Part shown: positions 34,761 to 41,471 of the stretch, piece after piece
Layout: the number at the start of each line of letters is the position of its first letter
How positions within the stretch are numbered: position 1 is the first letter of the stretch
DNA from: Sphaerochaeta associata
GTDB taxonomy: Bacteria > Spirochaetota > Spirochaetia > Sphaerochaetales > Sphaerochaetaceae
DNA length: 64,000 bases
Reading direction: 5' to 3'
NCBI RefSeq assembly: GCF_022869165.1
Contig: NZ_CP094929.1
Span: forward strand, 372,001 to 436,000
The notes under the pieces: generated by a model
Seen by the model: only the letters and a program-made list of their open reading frames with translations
The model's database searches: none
What the model was told of the DNA's origin: nothing
Position numbers and translations under genes: made by a program

Positions 34761-36270
34761 TATCTCCCTTCTGATAGGATCCTGTCATCATCAATCCCAA
34801 TTCTGTTTCATTATAGGTTCCATTCTCACTGATCGAGACCAATTGACCCTCGTACAGAACGGCAACGCGGTCACTGAGCCTGAGTACTTCATCGAGGTCC
34901 GCCGAGATGAGAAGAATTGCCTTTCCTGCATCCCTGAGTGAGAAGATCTGTTCGTGGATGTACTCCATTGCACCAATATCGACACCACGTGTTGGTTGCG
35001 CCACGATGATGAGGTTGGGATCTTCGCTGAAAACCCTGGCAATGACGACTTTCTGCTGGTTTCCCCCAGAGAGGGTGGCGCAGGCCTGCTTGCTTGATCC
35101 TGCCTTGATTTGGTAGGAATCAATCTGTTGTTTTGCAAAATCCGTTACTGCAGAAGGTTTAAAGAAACCTGCCTTGGAAAACTGCTGTTTGTGATGATAG
35201 CCCAAAATTACGTTCTCTTCGATGCTCATCTGCGAGATCAAGCCTCGTGTAGACCTGTCCTCAGGCACATGGCCGATACGGTTCTCAAGAAATGTGATGG
35301 CATTGCCCGCCAAGGGTTTCCCTTCATAAACAAACGAATCGAATCGGGCCTCCTTGAGGCCTGTCAGAACTTCAATCAACTCACTTTGGCCGTTCCCCTC
35401 AATACCCGCAATGCCGAGTATCTCATGGTGGTGGAGGGTGAAGCTGATGTTTTTCAATACAGTATTCGACCCTTCGGTAAGGCAGAGATTTTCTACTGCA
35501 AGACAGACTTCCCCGCGTTGCTTGCTTCTTCGTGTGGAAGTGAGGCTGATATTCCTCCCTACCATCATCTGTGCCAAGGTACGTTCATTGGTGCCGGCAA
35601 CAGGAAGGGCGCTGGCGATGAGCCTGCCGTCCCTGAGTACAGAAAATGTGTCGGCAATTGCCAGTGTTTCCTTGAGCTTGTGAGTGATGAGGATGATGCT
35701 TTTCCCTTCATTCTTGAGCATGCGAAGGATGACAAACAACTCATCGACCTCCTGAGGGGTCAGGACAGCTGTCGGTTCATCGAGAATGAGAATGTCGGAT
35801 CCATGATAGAGGGCTTTGAGGATCTCCACCCTCTGTTGCACTCCCACCGATAATGATGACACACAATCGGTGGCCTGCATATGGAAATGGTAGCGGTCTA
35901 TGAGTGTCTGCACCTTCTCTGCTGCTTTGTGTATGTCAAAATACAAGCCTCGCTGTTTTTCATTTCCTACGACAATATTCTCTGTGACGGAGAGCACCGG
36001 GGCCAACATGAAGTGCTGATGAACCATCCCGATGCCGCAGGCAATGGCTTCGCGGGGGTTGTTGATTACCACCGGCTTGTCGTCGATTGTAATCGTCCCC
36101 GCGTCGGCCTTGCACATTCCGTAGAGAATGTTCATCAGGGTGGATTTCCCTGCTCCGTTCTCACCTAGCAGGGAGTGGATGGAACCCCGTTGCAGTGTGA
36201 ATGAAACGGTATCCAGAGCTCTTGTAAGAGGGAAATCCTTGATTATGTCCTGCATTTGGACCCTGCTCAT
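34744..36270 (-). CDS. ABC transporter ATPase with two nucleotide-binding domains (YufO/RbsA-like)
   Basis: The 508-residue protein contains two ABC domains. The first has Walker A GENGAGKSTL near residue 36, signature LSVGVQQRVEI and Walker B ILILDEPTAVL. The second has a degenerate Walker A GIEGNGQSEL, signature LSGGNQQKVV and NLIIVAQPTRGVD, where Asp-Glu of Walker B is replaced. This asymmetry is normal for RbsA/YufO-type proteins. It energises the two permeases downstream. Confidence 0.92.
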   Translation of the reverse strand: MSRVQMQDIIKDFPLTRALDTVSFTLQRGSIHSLLGENGAGKSTLMNILYGMCKADAGTITIDDKPVVINNPREAIACGIGMVHQHFMLAPVLSVTENIVVGNEKQRGLYFDIHKAAEKVQTLIDRYHFHMQATDCVSSLSVGVQQRVEILKALYHGSDILILDEPTAVLTPQEVDELFVILRMLKNEGKSIILITHKLKETLAIADTFSVLRDGRLIASALPVAGTNERTLAQMMVGRNISLTSTRRSKQRGEVCLAVENLCLTEGSNTVLKNISFTLHHHEILGIAGIEGNGQSELIEVLTGLKEARFDSFVYEGKPLAGNAITFLENRIGHVPEDRSTRGLISQMSIEENVILGYHHKQQFSKAGFFKPSAVTDFAKQQIDSYQIKAGSSKQACATLSGGNQQKVVIARVFSEDPNLIIVAQPTRGVDIGAMEYIHEQIFSLRDAGKAILLISADLDEVLRLSDRVAVLYEGQLVSISENGTYNETELGLMMTGSYQKGDNDDQH

Positions 36271-36297
36271 GCTCTACTCCTCGATCATTGGATGGAC

Positions 36298-37356
36298 TTA
36301 TTTATACTGATTGGCGGCTGTCCAGGAAGGAAGAGCCTCCATGCTGGTGGGAAGCACCAACTCTCCAGCGATGATCTTCTTGCGTGTTTGTTCGACTATG
36401 GTGCGAATCGATTCGGGAAGGGTGACATTGGAGTATTCAGTTGAATAACCTACTGCGCCTTCCTTCATGCCGCTGATCTGCAGTCCTGCACTCCAACTTC
36501 CATCAACCAAGGCACTTACTTCGTTGTAGACCATGTCGTTGACGTTTCGGATCGAGGTGGCGACGATATGATCAGGCTCGAGATGGTTTTGATTGCCGCC
36601 GACACCGAATGCATAGCGATTGACCTGCTTGGCAGCGTTGAACACGCCGAGACCGGAAGCTCCGGCAATGTGCTGAATGAAATCTGCCCCACGGTTGTAC
36701 ATGGAAAGTGCAATCTCTTTGCCCTTGCCGGGGTCGTTGAAGGCTCCTACGGTAGCCTGCAGCACATCACAATCGGGGTTGACGTATTTGACTCCGGCGA
36801 TGAAACCTGCCACACCTTCACGAAGGTTGGGGAAATCCATGCCCAGAATTACTCCTACGGTATTCTCCTTGTTTGCCTTGTCCATGGTACTGAGGGTTCC
36901 CAAACCTGCAACAACACCACACAAGAAGGTCTGTTCAGCCCATTTGGTGGAAACCGATCGAACCCCTTCAATTACGGCTGATGAATCGATGAAGGATATC
37001 TTTTGGTTGGGGAAGTCTTTTTTGATTTCTTTCAATGCTTCGAGCTGGTCATTGCCCAAAGCGATGATTAAATCATAGGTTCCTGCTTCAGCAAACATTC
37101 TGTTTTGCGGCAGGAAATCACTTGGTGACTTGGGTTCTACATAGTCAAACGTAATGCCCAAGGCTTCTTGAGCCTTTTGCAGACCCTCATAGGCCATATC
37201 GTTGAAATTCTTATCCCCGAGCCCACCGGTGGAGAGGACGAGCCCGATGCTCGGCGCCTTCGCCGGTTTTACCTCGGCACTTTCCTTGTTTCCCCCGGCA
37301 GTCAAAGTGAAGAGTGCCAAACATGCAATCAAGAACAGACAGGTCAGTTTTTTCAT
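36298..37356 (-). CDS. BMP-family (nucleoside-type) ABC substrate-binding protein
   Basis: The 352-residue protein begins MKKLTCLFLIACLALFTLTAGGNKESAE. This is a signal peptide in which the lipobox cysteine of the BmpA/Tmp/PnrA family is absent (TLTAGG). The family signature is DKNFNDMAYEGLQKAQE, with further motifs ALGNDQLEALKEI, ISFIDSS, and VGVILGMDFPNLREGVAGFIAGVKYV. AGGAGGA eight bases before ATG 37356 sets the start; an upstream in-frame extension is ignored. PnrA-like proteins bind purine nucleosides; the PHP enzyme encoded at the operon end may point to a phosphorylated or modified ligand. It is the first gene of the importer operon. Confidence 0.88.
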   Translation of the reverse strand: MKKLTCLFLIACLALFTLTAGGNKESAEVKPAKAPSIGLVLSTGGLGDKNFNDMAYEGLQKAQEALGITFDYVEPKSPSDFLPQNRMFAEAGTYDLIIALGNDQLEALKEIKKDFPNQKISFIDSSAVIEGVRSVSTKWAEQTFLCGVVAGLGTLSTMDKANKENTVGVILGMDFPNLREGVAGFIAGVKYVNPDCDVLQATVGAFNDPGKGKEIALSMYNRGADFIQHIAGASGLGVFNAAKQVNRYAFGVGGNQNHLEPDHIVATSIRNVNDMVYNEVSALVDGSWSAGLQISGMKEGAVGYSTEYSNVTLPESIRTIVEQTRKKIIAGELVLPTSMEALPSWTAANQYK

Positions 37357-37376
37357 TGGTAGTTCCTCCTGGGCTG

Positions 37377-37394
37377 CATACAGCCTTCTGTATG
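37377..37394 (-). promoter_or_regulatory. Inverted repeat upstream of the BMP operon
   Basis: CATACAG (37377-37383) and CTGTATG (37388-37394) form a perfect 7-4-7 repeat, ending about 20 bp upstream of the bmp start and overlapping its leader. It may be the site for the YesN-like response regulator encoded next to it, or an mRNA hairpin. Confidence 0.4.
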
Positions 37395-37487
37395 TACAGC
37401 GTATGAGGCGGTTACCCTTTTGCAAAGACTGAATCATGACCTGTTTCATCAAGGTTTTGACATTGAAGCCTCGACGTGGAGGTTCTT

Positions 37488-38984
37488 CTATCGTAATTTT
37501 GAGATTTCTTGTTCTTTTCTGACTTCTTCAGGATTGATGCCCATGTACTTCTTGTAAAGCTTGGAAAAATGGCTGGCAGAAGCATACCCGACCTGATTGG
37601 CAATGTCATAAATCTTGTCATTGGTTTCGGTGAGAAGCTTTTGTGCTTGTTGGAGGCGGAGCATCATAAGGTGGACACTGAAGTTCTCCCCTGTTTTCTC
37701 TTTGAAAAGACGGCTGAAGTACTCTGCAGAAAGACTGACATGGTCAGCGGTTTCGACTAGCGAGATGGGCTGCGAGTAGTGTTCGTTCATGTACGCCAAT
37801 GCTTTCTGGATTCGCTGCGAATATGTATCGCAGAGAGCTTCATCCAAGATGCATAGGGAATCATGTATCCGCTTTTTACATTCCTCGAATGAGTCGGGCT
37901 CCTTGCTTGCTTCAGTAATTTTGTTTTGCTGGGTATGCATGACTCGTTCCTCTACGGTAAAGAGCATGCGTAGGCAGGCTTCTTTGGCCCATTGAATATC
38001 CTCAAGCCCAACCCGACTTAGCTGTTCAAGCCAATGCGTTAGCAGGGTTCTGGTTTTATTACTATCTTGCAGTTGCAAGGCTTCAAATATCTCAGTACTG
38101 GCTTTCCAGATTTGTTGACGGTCGATTATTGGTGAGGAGTGGAAAAAGGACGTGGTTAGTTGTCTCTCTTGCGGATAAAAGAAACCGGCAAGCACCATTT
38201 GGTCGGTTTCATGCAGTGCGGTGAGCAATTCTGAAAGGTCGTTCCTAGTGTGAGAAACGCCTATAGTATTTTTCGTAGTCGTCAGTAGAGCGGAGGTCAG
38301 TTTCTGGATTCTAGCATTGAGGGCACTGCAAGTTGATTCTTGGAGAAACACCATAACTGTATGTTTTTGGAGGGCGGCAAGGCAGAGTGTTGGTTTTTCA
38401 AGTGCAATCATGTTGTCGATCACCTGTCGTTGGATGAAGAGATCTGTTTCCTCAAGGCCGATGAGACAGTACGGAAGGGCGTCTTGCATGCCATGCCGAT
38501 GCATGAATGTACGGGCGAAATCTCCATCCCCGGCATGTTGATACAGGTCATAGATGTCAAGGAATCCATTTGCGTACATGTCGGTTTGTTTGCCCTGAAG
38601 CAGGTCCTTTTTATGTTGATGCAGGGTTTCTATGGCTTCGATGAGGTCAGTGGCTCTCATCTCACTTTTGAGCAGGTAGTGCTTGGCCCCATAAGCGAGG
38701 GCGGTACGGGCATAGGAGAACTCGGCATAGTTGGAAAGGATGATGAAGTTCGTGTACGGAAGGCTTTGCAGGATCTGTTTCATCATCCCAAGACCATCCA
38801 AACCAGGCATCATGATATCAGTAATGACCAGATCGGGGCGGTATTGCAGGGCCATTTCAACGCCTTCCTGCCCGTTTCTCGCTTTGGCGATCAGCTTGAG
38901 GTCTCGCTGTGGTTCCCGTTCGATGCAATATGCAACCCAATCCCTGATCGGAGCTTCATCATCAACTACAAGGATGCTCAACAT
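37488..38984 (-). CDS. YesN-like response regulator, AraC-type
   Basis: The 498-residue protein has a receiver domain (ILVVDDEAPIRDW, phospho-acceptor Asp56 in DLVITDIMMPGLDG, Lys in HYLLKSE). A ~250-residue middle region and a C-terminal AraC domain follow (PISLVETADHVSLSAEYFSRLFKEKTG, then IYDIANQVGYASASHFSKLYKKYMG). The start at ATG 38984 lies inside the 3' end of the kinase gene (23-bp overlap). YesMN pairs typically control an adjacent ABC importer; here that would be the BMP operon beginning 130 bp downstream on the same strand. Confidence 0.9.
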   Translation of the reverse strand: MLSILVVDDEAPIRDWVAYCIEREPQRDLKLIAKARNGQEGVEMALQYRPDLVITDIMMPGLDGLGMMKQILQSLPYTNFIILSNYAEFSYARTALAYGAKHYLLKSEMRATDLIEAIETLHQHKKDLLQGKQTDMYANGFLDIYDLYQHAGDGDFARTFMHRHGMQDALPYCLIGLEETDLFIQRQVIDNMIALEKPTLCLAALQKHTVMVFLQESTCSALNARIQKLTSALLTTTKNTIGVSHTRNDLSELLTALHETDQMVLAGFFYPQERQLTTSFFHSSPIIDRQQIWKASTEIFEALQLQDSNKTRTLLTHWLEQLSRVGLEDIQWAKEACLRMLFTVEERVMHTQQNKITEASKEPDSFEECKKRIHDSLCILDEALCDTYSQRIQKALAYMNEHYSQPISLVETADHVSLSAEYFSRLFKEKTGENFSVHLMMLRLQQAQKLLTETNDKIYDIANQVGYASASHFSKLYKKYMGINPEEVRKEQEISKLR

Positions 38985-40746
38985 GGTGTGTTTTCTCCAA
39001 TTCGTTATAGACTCGTGCCGGAATGGTGATATGAATGGTGGTACCTTCATGTTCCTTGCTGGTGATTGAAAGTCCGAATGCGGTACCGTAATTCAGCTGG
39101 ATCCGTTCCTGAACGTTATGCAGCCCGACTTTATTCAGGGTGGCATTCTTTGCCAATGCAGTCTGAGCCTCATCCTCTTTCATTCCAAACCCACTGTCTT
39201 CAATGGCTATGTGAAGGATTTGTCCTTCTCTCTTGGTTCTGAGCGTGATGATGTTGATATGATTGAGTCCTTCGTTATGGAAAATGGCATTTTCAACCAA
39301 GGGTTGAAGAATGAATGAGGGAATTTCCAAATCGAGTGTTTCTTTTTGCAACTCTTTCTGCAGAATAAAACCGTCGGGATAGCGGTATGATTGTACCTTC
39401 ACGTAATGGTCGATGATGGCGATTTCCTCCGAAAGCGAGATGAATTGGTCGCTGCGATTCAAGGTTGCCCGCAAGAGTTTCGTGAAATGAAAGAGCATTT
39501 CGCTTGCATTCTCCGTTTTGCCCATATCGATGGAAAACCGTATGGAGCTGAGGGTGTTGTAGATGAAATGCGGATGTATCTGGGCTCGAAGGAAATCGAG
39601 CTCAGCCAGTCGTTTGGCTTTTTCTGTCTCTGTGATGGTTGCTAAAAGATTGTTGATTTTGTCCACCATGGTGTTGAAGGAGGCTGCCATCTGCCCGAAC
39701 TCATCATTTGTATGTACGGTTGCCCTTACGTTCAGGTCGCCTGAGGCAACGGTATCGAGCATCGTATTCATGCCGATGATCGGCTTTGCGGTCTGATGAC
39801 GGAAACGGGATATGATGTAAAGCATGGTGAGGATGCTGATGAAGAAGAGTATAATGATGAACCATTGCATCTTCTTCAGCGATGCCATGACAACTGCGAT
39901 GTTGCTTTGCTGGACCAAATACCAATCGGATCCGCCTATTTGCTGATAGAAAAGCATGGCCTGCTTATCCTGCGATCGTACATACCCCGATGCTCGTTGT
40001 CCCAGCCCGGCAGGATTTGCATCAAGGAAGTGAGTCCCGATGAGCGTTTTATCTTTTGCAGAGAGTACTGTGCCCTGCTCATCGACTATTACAAATATCT
40101 TCGATTCCGATTGCAGGTCCTTGTAGGAGTCGTACAGTACTTTCTCGCTGACATCGAGGATGACGTACCCGTAGAAATCGCCGTTGACCGGATCTATGAG
40201 CGGATTGCTGATACAGAAAGAGAATTGCTGTACCCCTCGTCTGCCAGGGTGCTCAATCATGGGGAGGATTGTGGGTGCGCTGCTTGAAAGTTTTCCGCTC
40301 TCCAAGAGAGAAGGCAGCACTGCATTCTCAGTGTATCGCGGTGAGATCTTGTGAAAGGACTGTTCCGATTCGTACAACACATGCAAGGTGATCAAGTTTG
40401 ATTCCGGGTAGGTGACCCAGATGGTATTATTCACTTTGTTGCCTAGATAGGTGGAAATTTCCTCCTCGAATGCTGCTTTCTGCTTATTTTTATGCGCATA
40501 CAACTTTTCAATGAGCACACTGTCATAGGAGACTTCCTGGGTAAGTGAAATAAGGCGATTCATGGTTTGAGCACTACTGTCCGTTGCGTATTTTTGCAAT
40601 GACCGGTTGTAACCAATGACCTCTTGTTCCACGGTTCGGTATAGATAGAAGAGGACAGTCCCTCCCATCAACAACGTGACGAGCGTCATGACCAGCGCGA
40701 GCAGAATGAACATCTTGGTGATATAGCTGGAGCGTGCCATCTTCAT
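38962..40746 (-). CDS. YesM-like sensor histidine kinase
   Basis: The 594-residue protein has one N-terminal membrane helix (about 12-36), an extracytoplasmic Cache-like sensor (about 40-300) and a second helix (IIILFFISILTMLYII). A HAMP region follows. The His_kinase domain has AQIHPHFIYNTLSSI, with the phosphorylated histidine, and the ATPase domain has PLVENAIFHN and EDSGFGMKEDE. This is the two-component partner of the adjacent response regulator. The ATG at 40746 is chosen just before the first helix; upstream in-frame codons give a 40-residue non-hydrophobic extension without a ribosome site. Confidence 0.88.
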   Translation of the reverse strand: MKMARSSYITKMFILLALVMTLVTLLMGGTVLFYLYRTVEQEVIGYNRSLQKYATDSSAQTMNRLISLTQEVSYDSVLIEKLYAHKNKQKAAFEEEISTYLGNKVNNTIWVTYPESNLITLHVLYESEQSFHKISPRYTENAVLPSLLESGKLSSSAPTILPMIEHPGRRGVQQFSFCISNPLIDPVNGDFYGYVILDVSEKVLYDSYKDLQSESKIFVIVDEQGTVLSAKDKTLIGTHFLDANPAGLGQRASGYVRSQDKQAMLFYQQIGGSDWYLVQQSNIAVVMASLKKMQWFIIILFFISILTMLYIISRFRHQTAKPIIGMNTMLDTVASGDLNVRATVHTNDEFGQMAASFNTMVDKINNLLATITETEKAKRLAELDFLRAQIHPHFIYNTLSSIRFSIDMGKTENASEMLFHFTKLLRATLNRSDQFISLSEEIAIIDHYVKVQSYRYPDGFILQKELQKETLDLEIPSFILQPLVENAIFHNEGLNHINIITLRTKREGQILHIAIEDSGFGMKEDEAQTALAKNATLNKVGLHNVQERIQLNYGTAFGLSITSKEHEGTTIHITIPARVYNELEKTHHVEHPCS

Positions 40747-40970
40747 GGGTGCAGTATATACGAGAGATGGGCAGCTGTCAGTAATGGGATTGTGTAGTGG
40801 TATTATGAAACGATGTTCCCGAGAAAAGGGCCGATGAGAAAGGTTGGTGGAGCAATCTATCGGCATTTTTCAGTTCCAATCAGATGCAAGACAAGAATGG
40901 AACAAGAATCCCCGGCAATCCTTCCTAAATATCAATAGATGCGAATGTCGGATGAGAGGTAGCATATTCT

Positions 40971-41102
40971 ATGCTTGCAATCTTCTCATTCGTGATTTAA
41001 TCAACGCTTCAAATGCTTGTTTCTCATGTCTGGTGCAATACCTTTAAGGTAGGGGTGCTCAGGTTTCATCCTTCTGCTCAATAGGGCCCGGTACTACCTG
41101 GC
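40971..41102 (-). repeat. 132-bp repeat: hipB 3' end plus hipA-tail-like relic (copy of 30186-30317)
   Basis: The segment contains the last codons of the hipB-like gene and about 88 bp beyond. In that part a short frame encodes QAFEALIKSRMRRLQA-stop, best explained as the remaining tail of a deleted hipA. The same segment in the same orientation lies at 30186-30317. The two copies bracket the BMP/PHP/YesMN block. The remaining gene-free sequence between the kinase start and this repeat (40747-40970) shows nothing recognisable. Confidence 0.7.
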
Positions 41103-41271
41103 TTCCAAACATTGCCAACGCTTGATTTACTTTATCCAGCCTTACAGTAGGCTTGCCTTGTTCCAGTTCACGGACAAACCGAAGGCCAAGTCCCGCTCGA
41201 AGGGCAAATTCTTCCTGGGTAAGCTTATTCCGTTTTCTTTGTTCCTTGATGAATCGCGCAATTGAATCCAT
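41059..41271 (-). CDS. Orphan HipB-like XRE regulator
   Basis: The 70-residue protein is nearly all helix-turn-helix: IARFIKEQRKRNKLTQEEFALRAGLGLRFVRELEQGK, then LDKVNQALAMFGSQVV, the HipB consensus. No hipA follows; only a tail-like relic remains downstream. It has no ribosome site, and a TATAAA lies 8 bp before its ATG, so it may be read from a leaderless transcript. Two dyads upstream are likely HipB operators. It could still repress itself or nearby genes. Confidence 0.8.
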   Translation of the reverse strand: MDSIARFIKEQRKRNKLTQEEFALRAGLGLRFVRELEQGKPTVRLDKVNQALAMFGSQVVPGPIEQKDET

Positions 41272-41281
41272 AGGTATAATT

Positions 41282-41342
41282 TATACCCGAACGGGTAATA
41301 ATACAAGAGAATTTTGTTGGTTTATACTCGGAAGGGTGTAAA
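41282..41342 (-). promoter_or_regulatory. Two related operators upstream of the orphan hipB
   Basis: TATACCCG-AA-CGGGTAATA (dyad core 41284-41297) and TATACTCG-GA-AGGGTGTAAA (core 41324-41340) are two versions of one palindrome whose centres are 41 bp (about four helical turns) apart. The first overlaps the -10 of the hipB promoter. The pair resembles the multi-site operators through which HipB loops and represses its own promoter. Confidence 0.6.
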
Positions 41343-41416
41343 TAGGTACATTTCTCATGATGCCTTAGTGAAAGGGGTGATGATTCCATCAGATTGTCTT
41401 TGAGTGAATTTTTCTA

Positions 41417-41463
41417 TTGTGAATCACAACTTGCTCTTTGCCATCTTTAGATTCTGATATACT
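41417..41463 (+). promoter_or_regulatory. Promoter and palindrome of the LacI/SBP fusion gene
   Basis: TTGTGA-A-TCACAA at 41417-41429 is a perfect 13-bp palindrome. A TATACT -10 follows at 41458-41463, only 8 bp before the ATG at 41472. There is no ribosome site, so the transcript is probably leaderless. The palindrome differs from the LacI-type operator at 43642 and may bind another regulator. Confidence 0.45.
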
Positions 41464-41471
41464 CTCTGAAC

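Noticed and set aside
36298-37452. BMP-family protein as a lipoprotein with a 32-residue N-terminal extension
   Set aside because: The extension lacks a ribosome site while AGGAGGA lies before the inner ATG, and the cysteine of the lipobox is absent (TLTAGG).
135-41102. Classical insertion sequences, integrons or prophage to explain the repeated 3' ends
   Set aside because: No transposase, integrase, tRNA target or terminal inverted repeats were seen at any of the three loci.
41417-41429. CRP binding site (TTGTGA-A-TCACAA)
   Set aside because: The half-sites resemble TGTGA/TCACA, but the spacer is 1 bp and not 6, so a CRP dimer would not fit.
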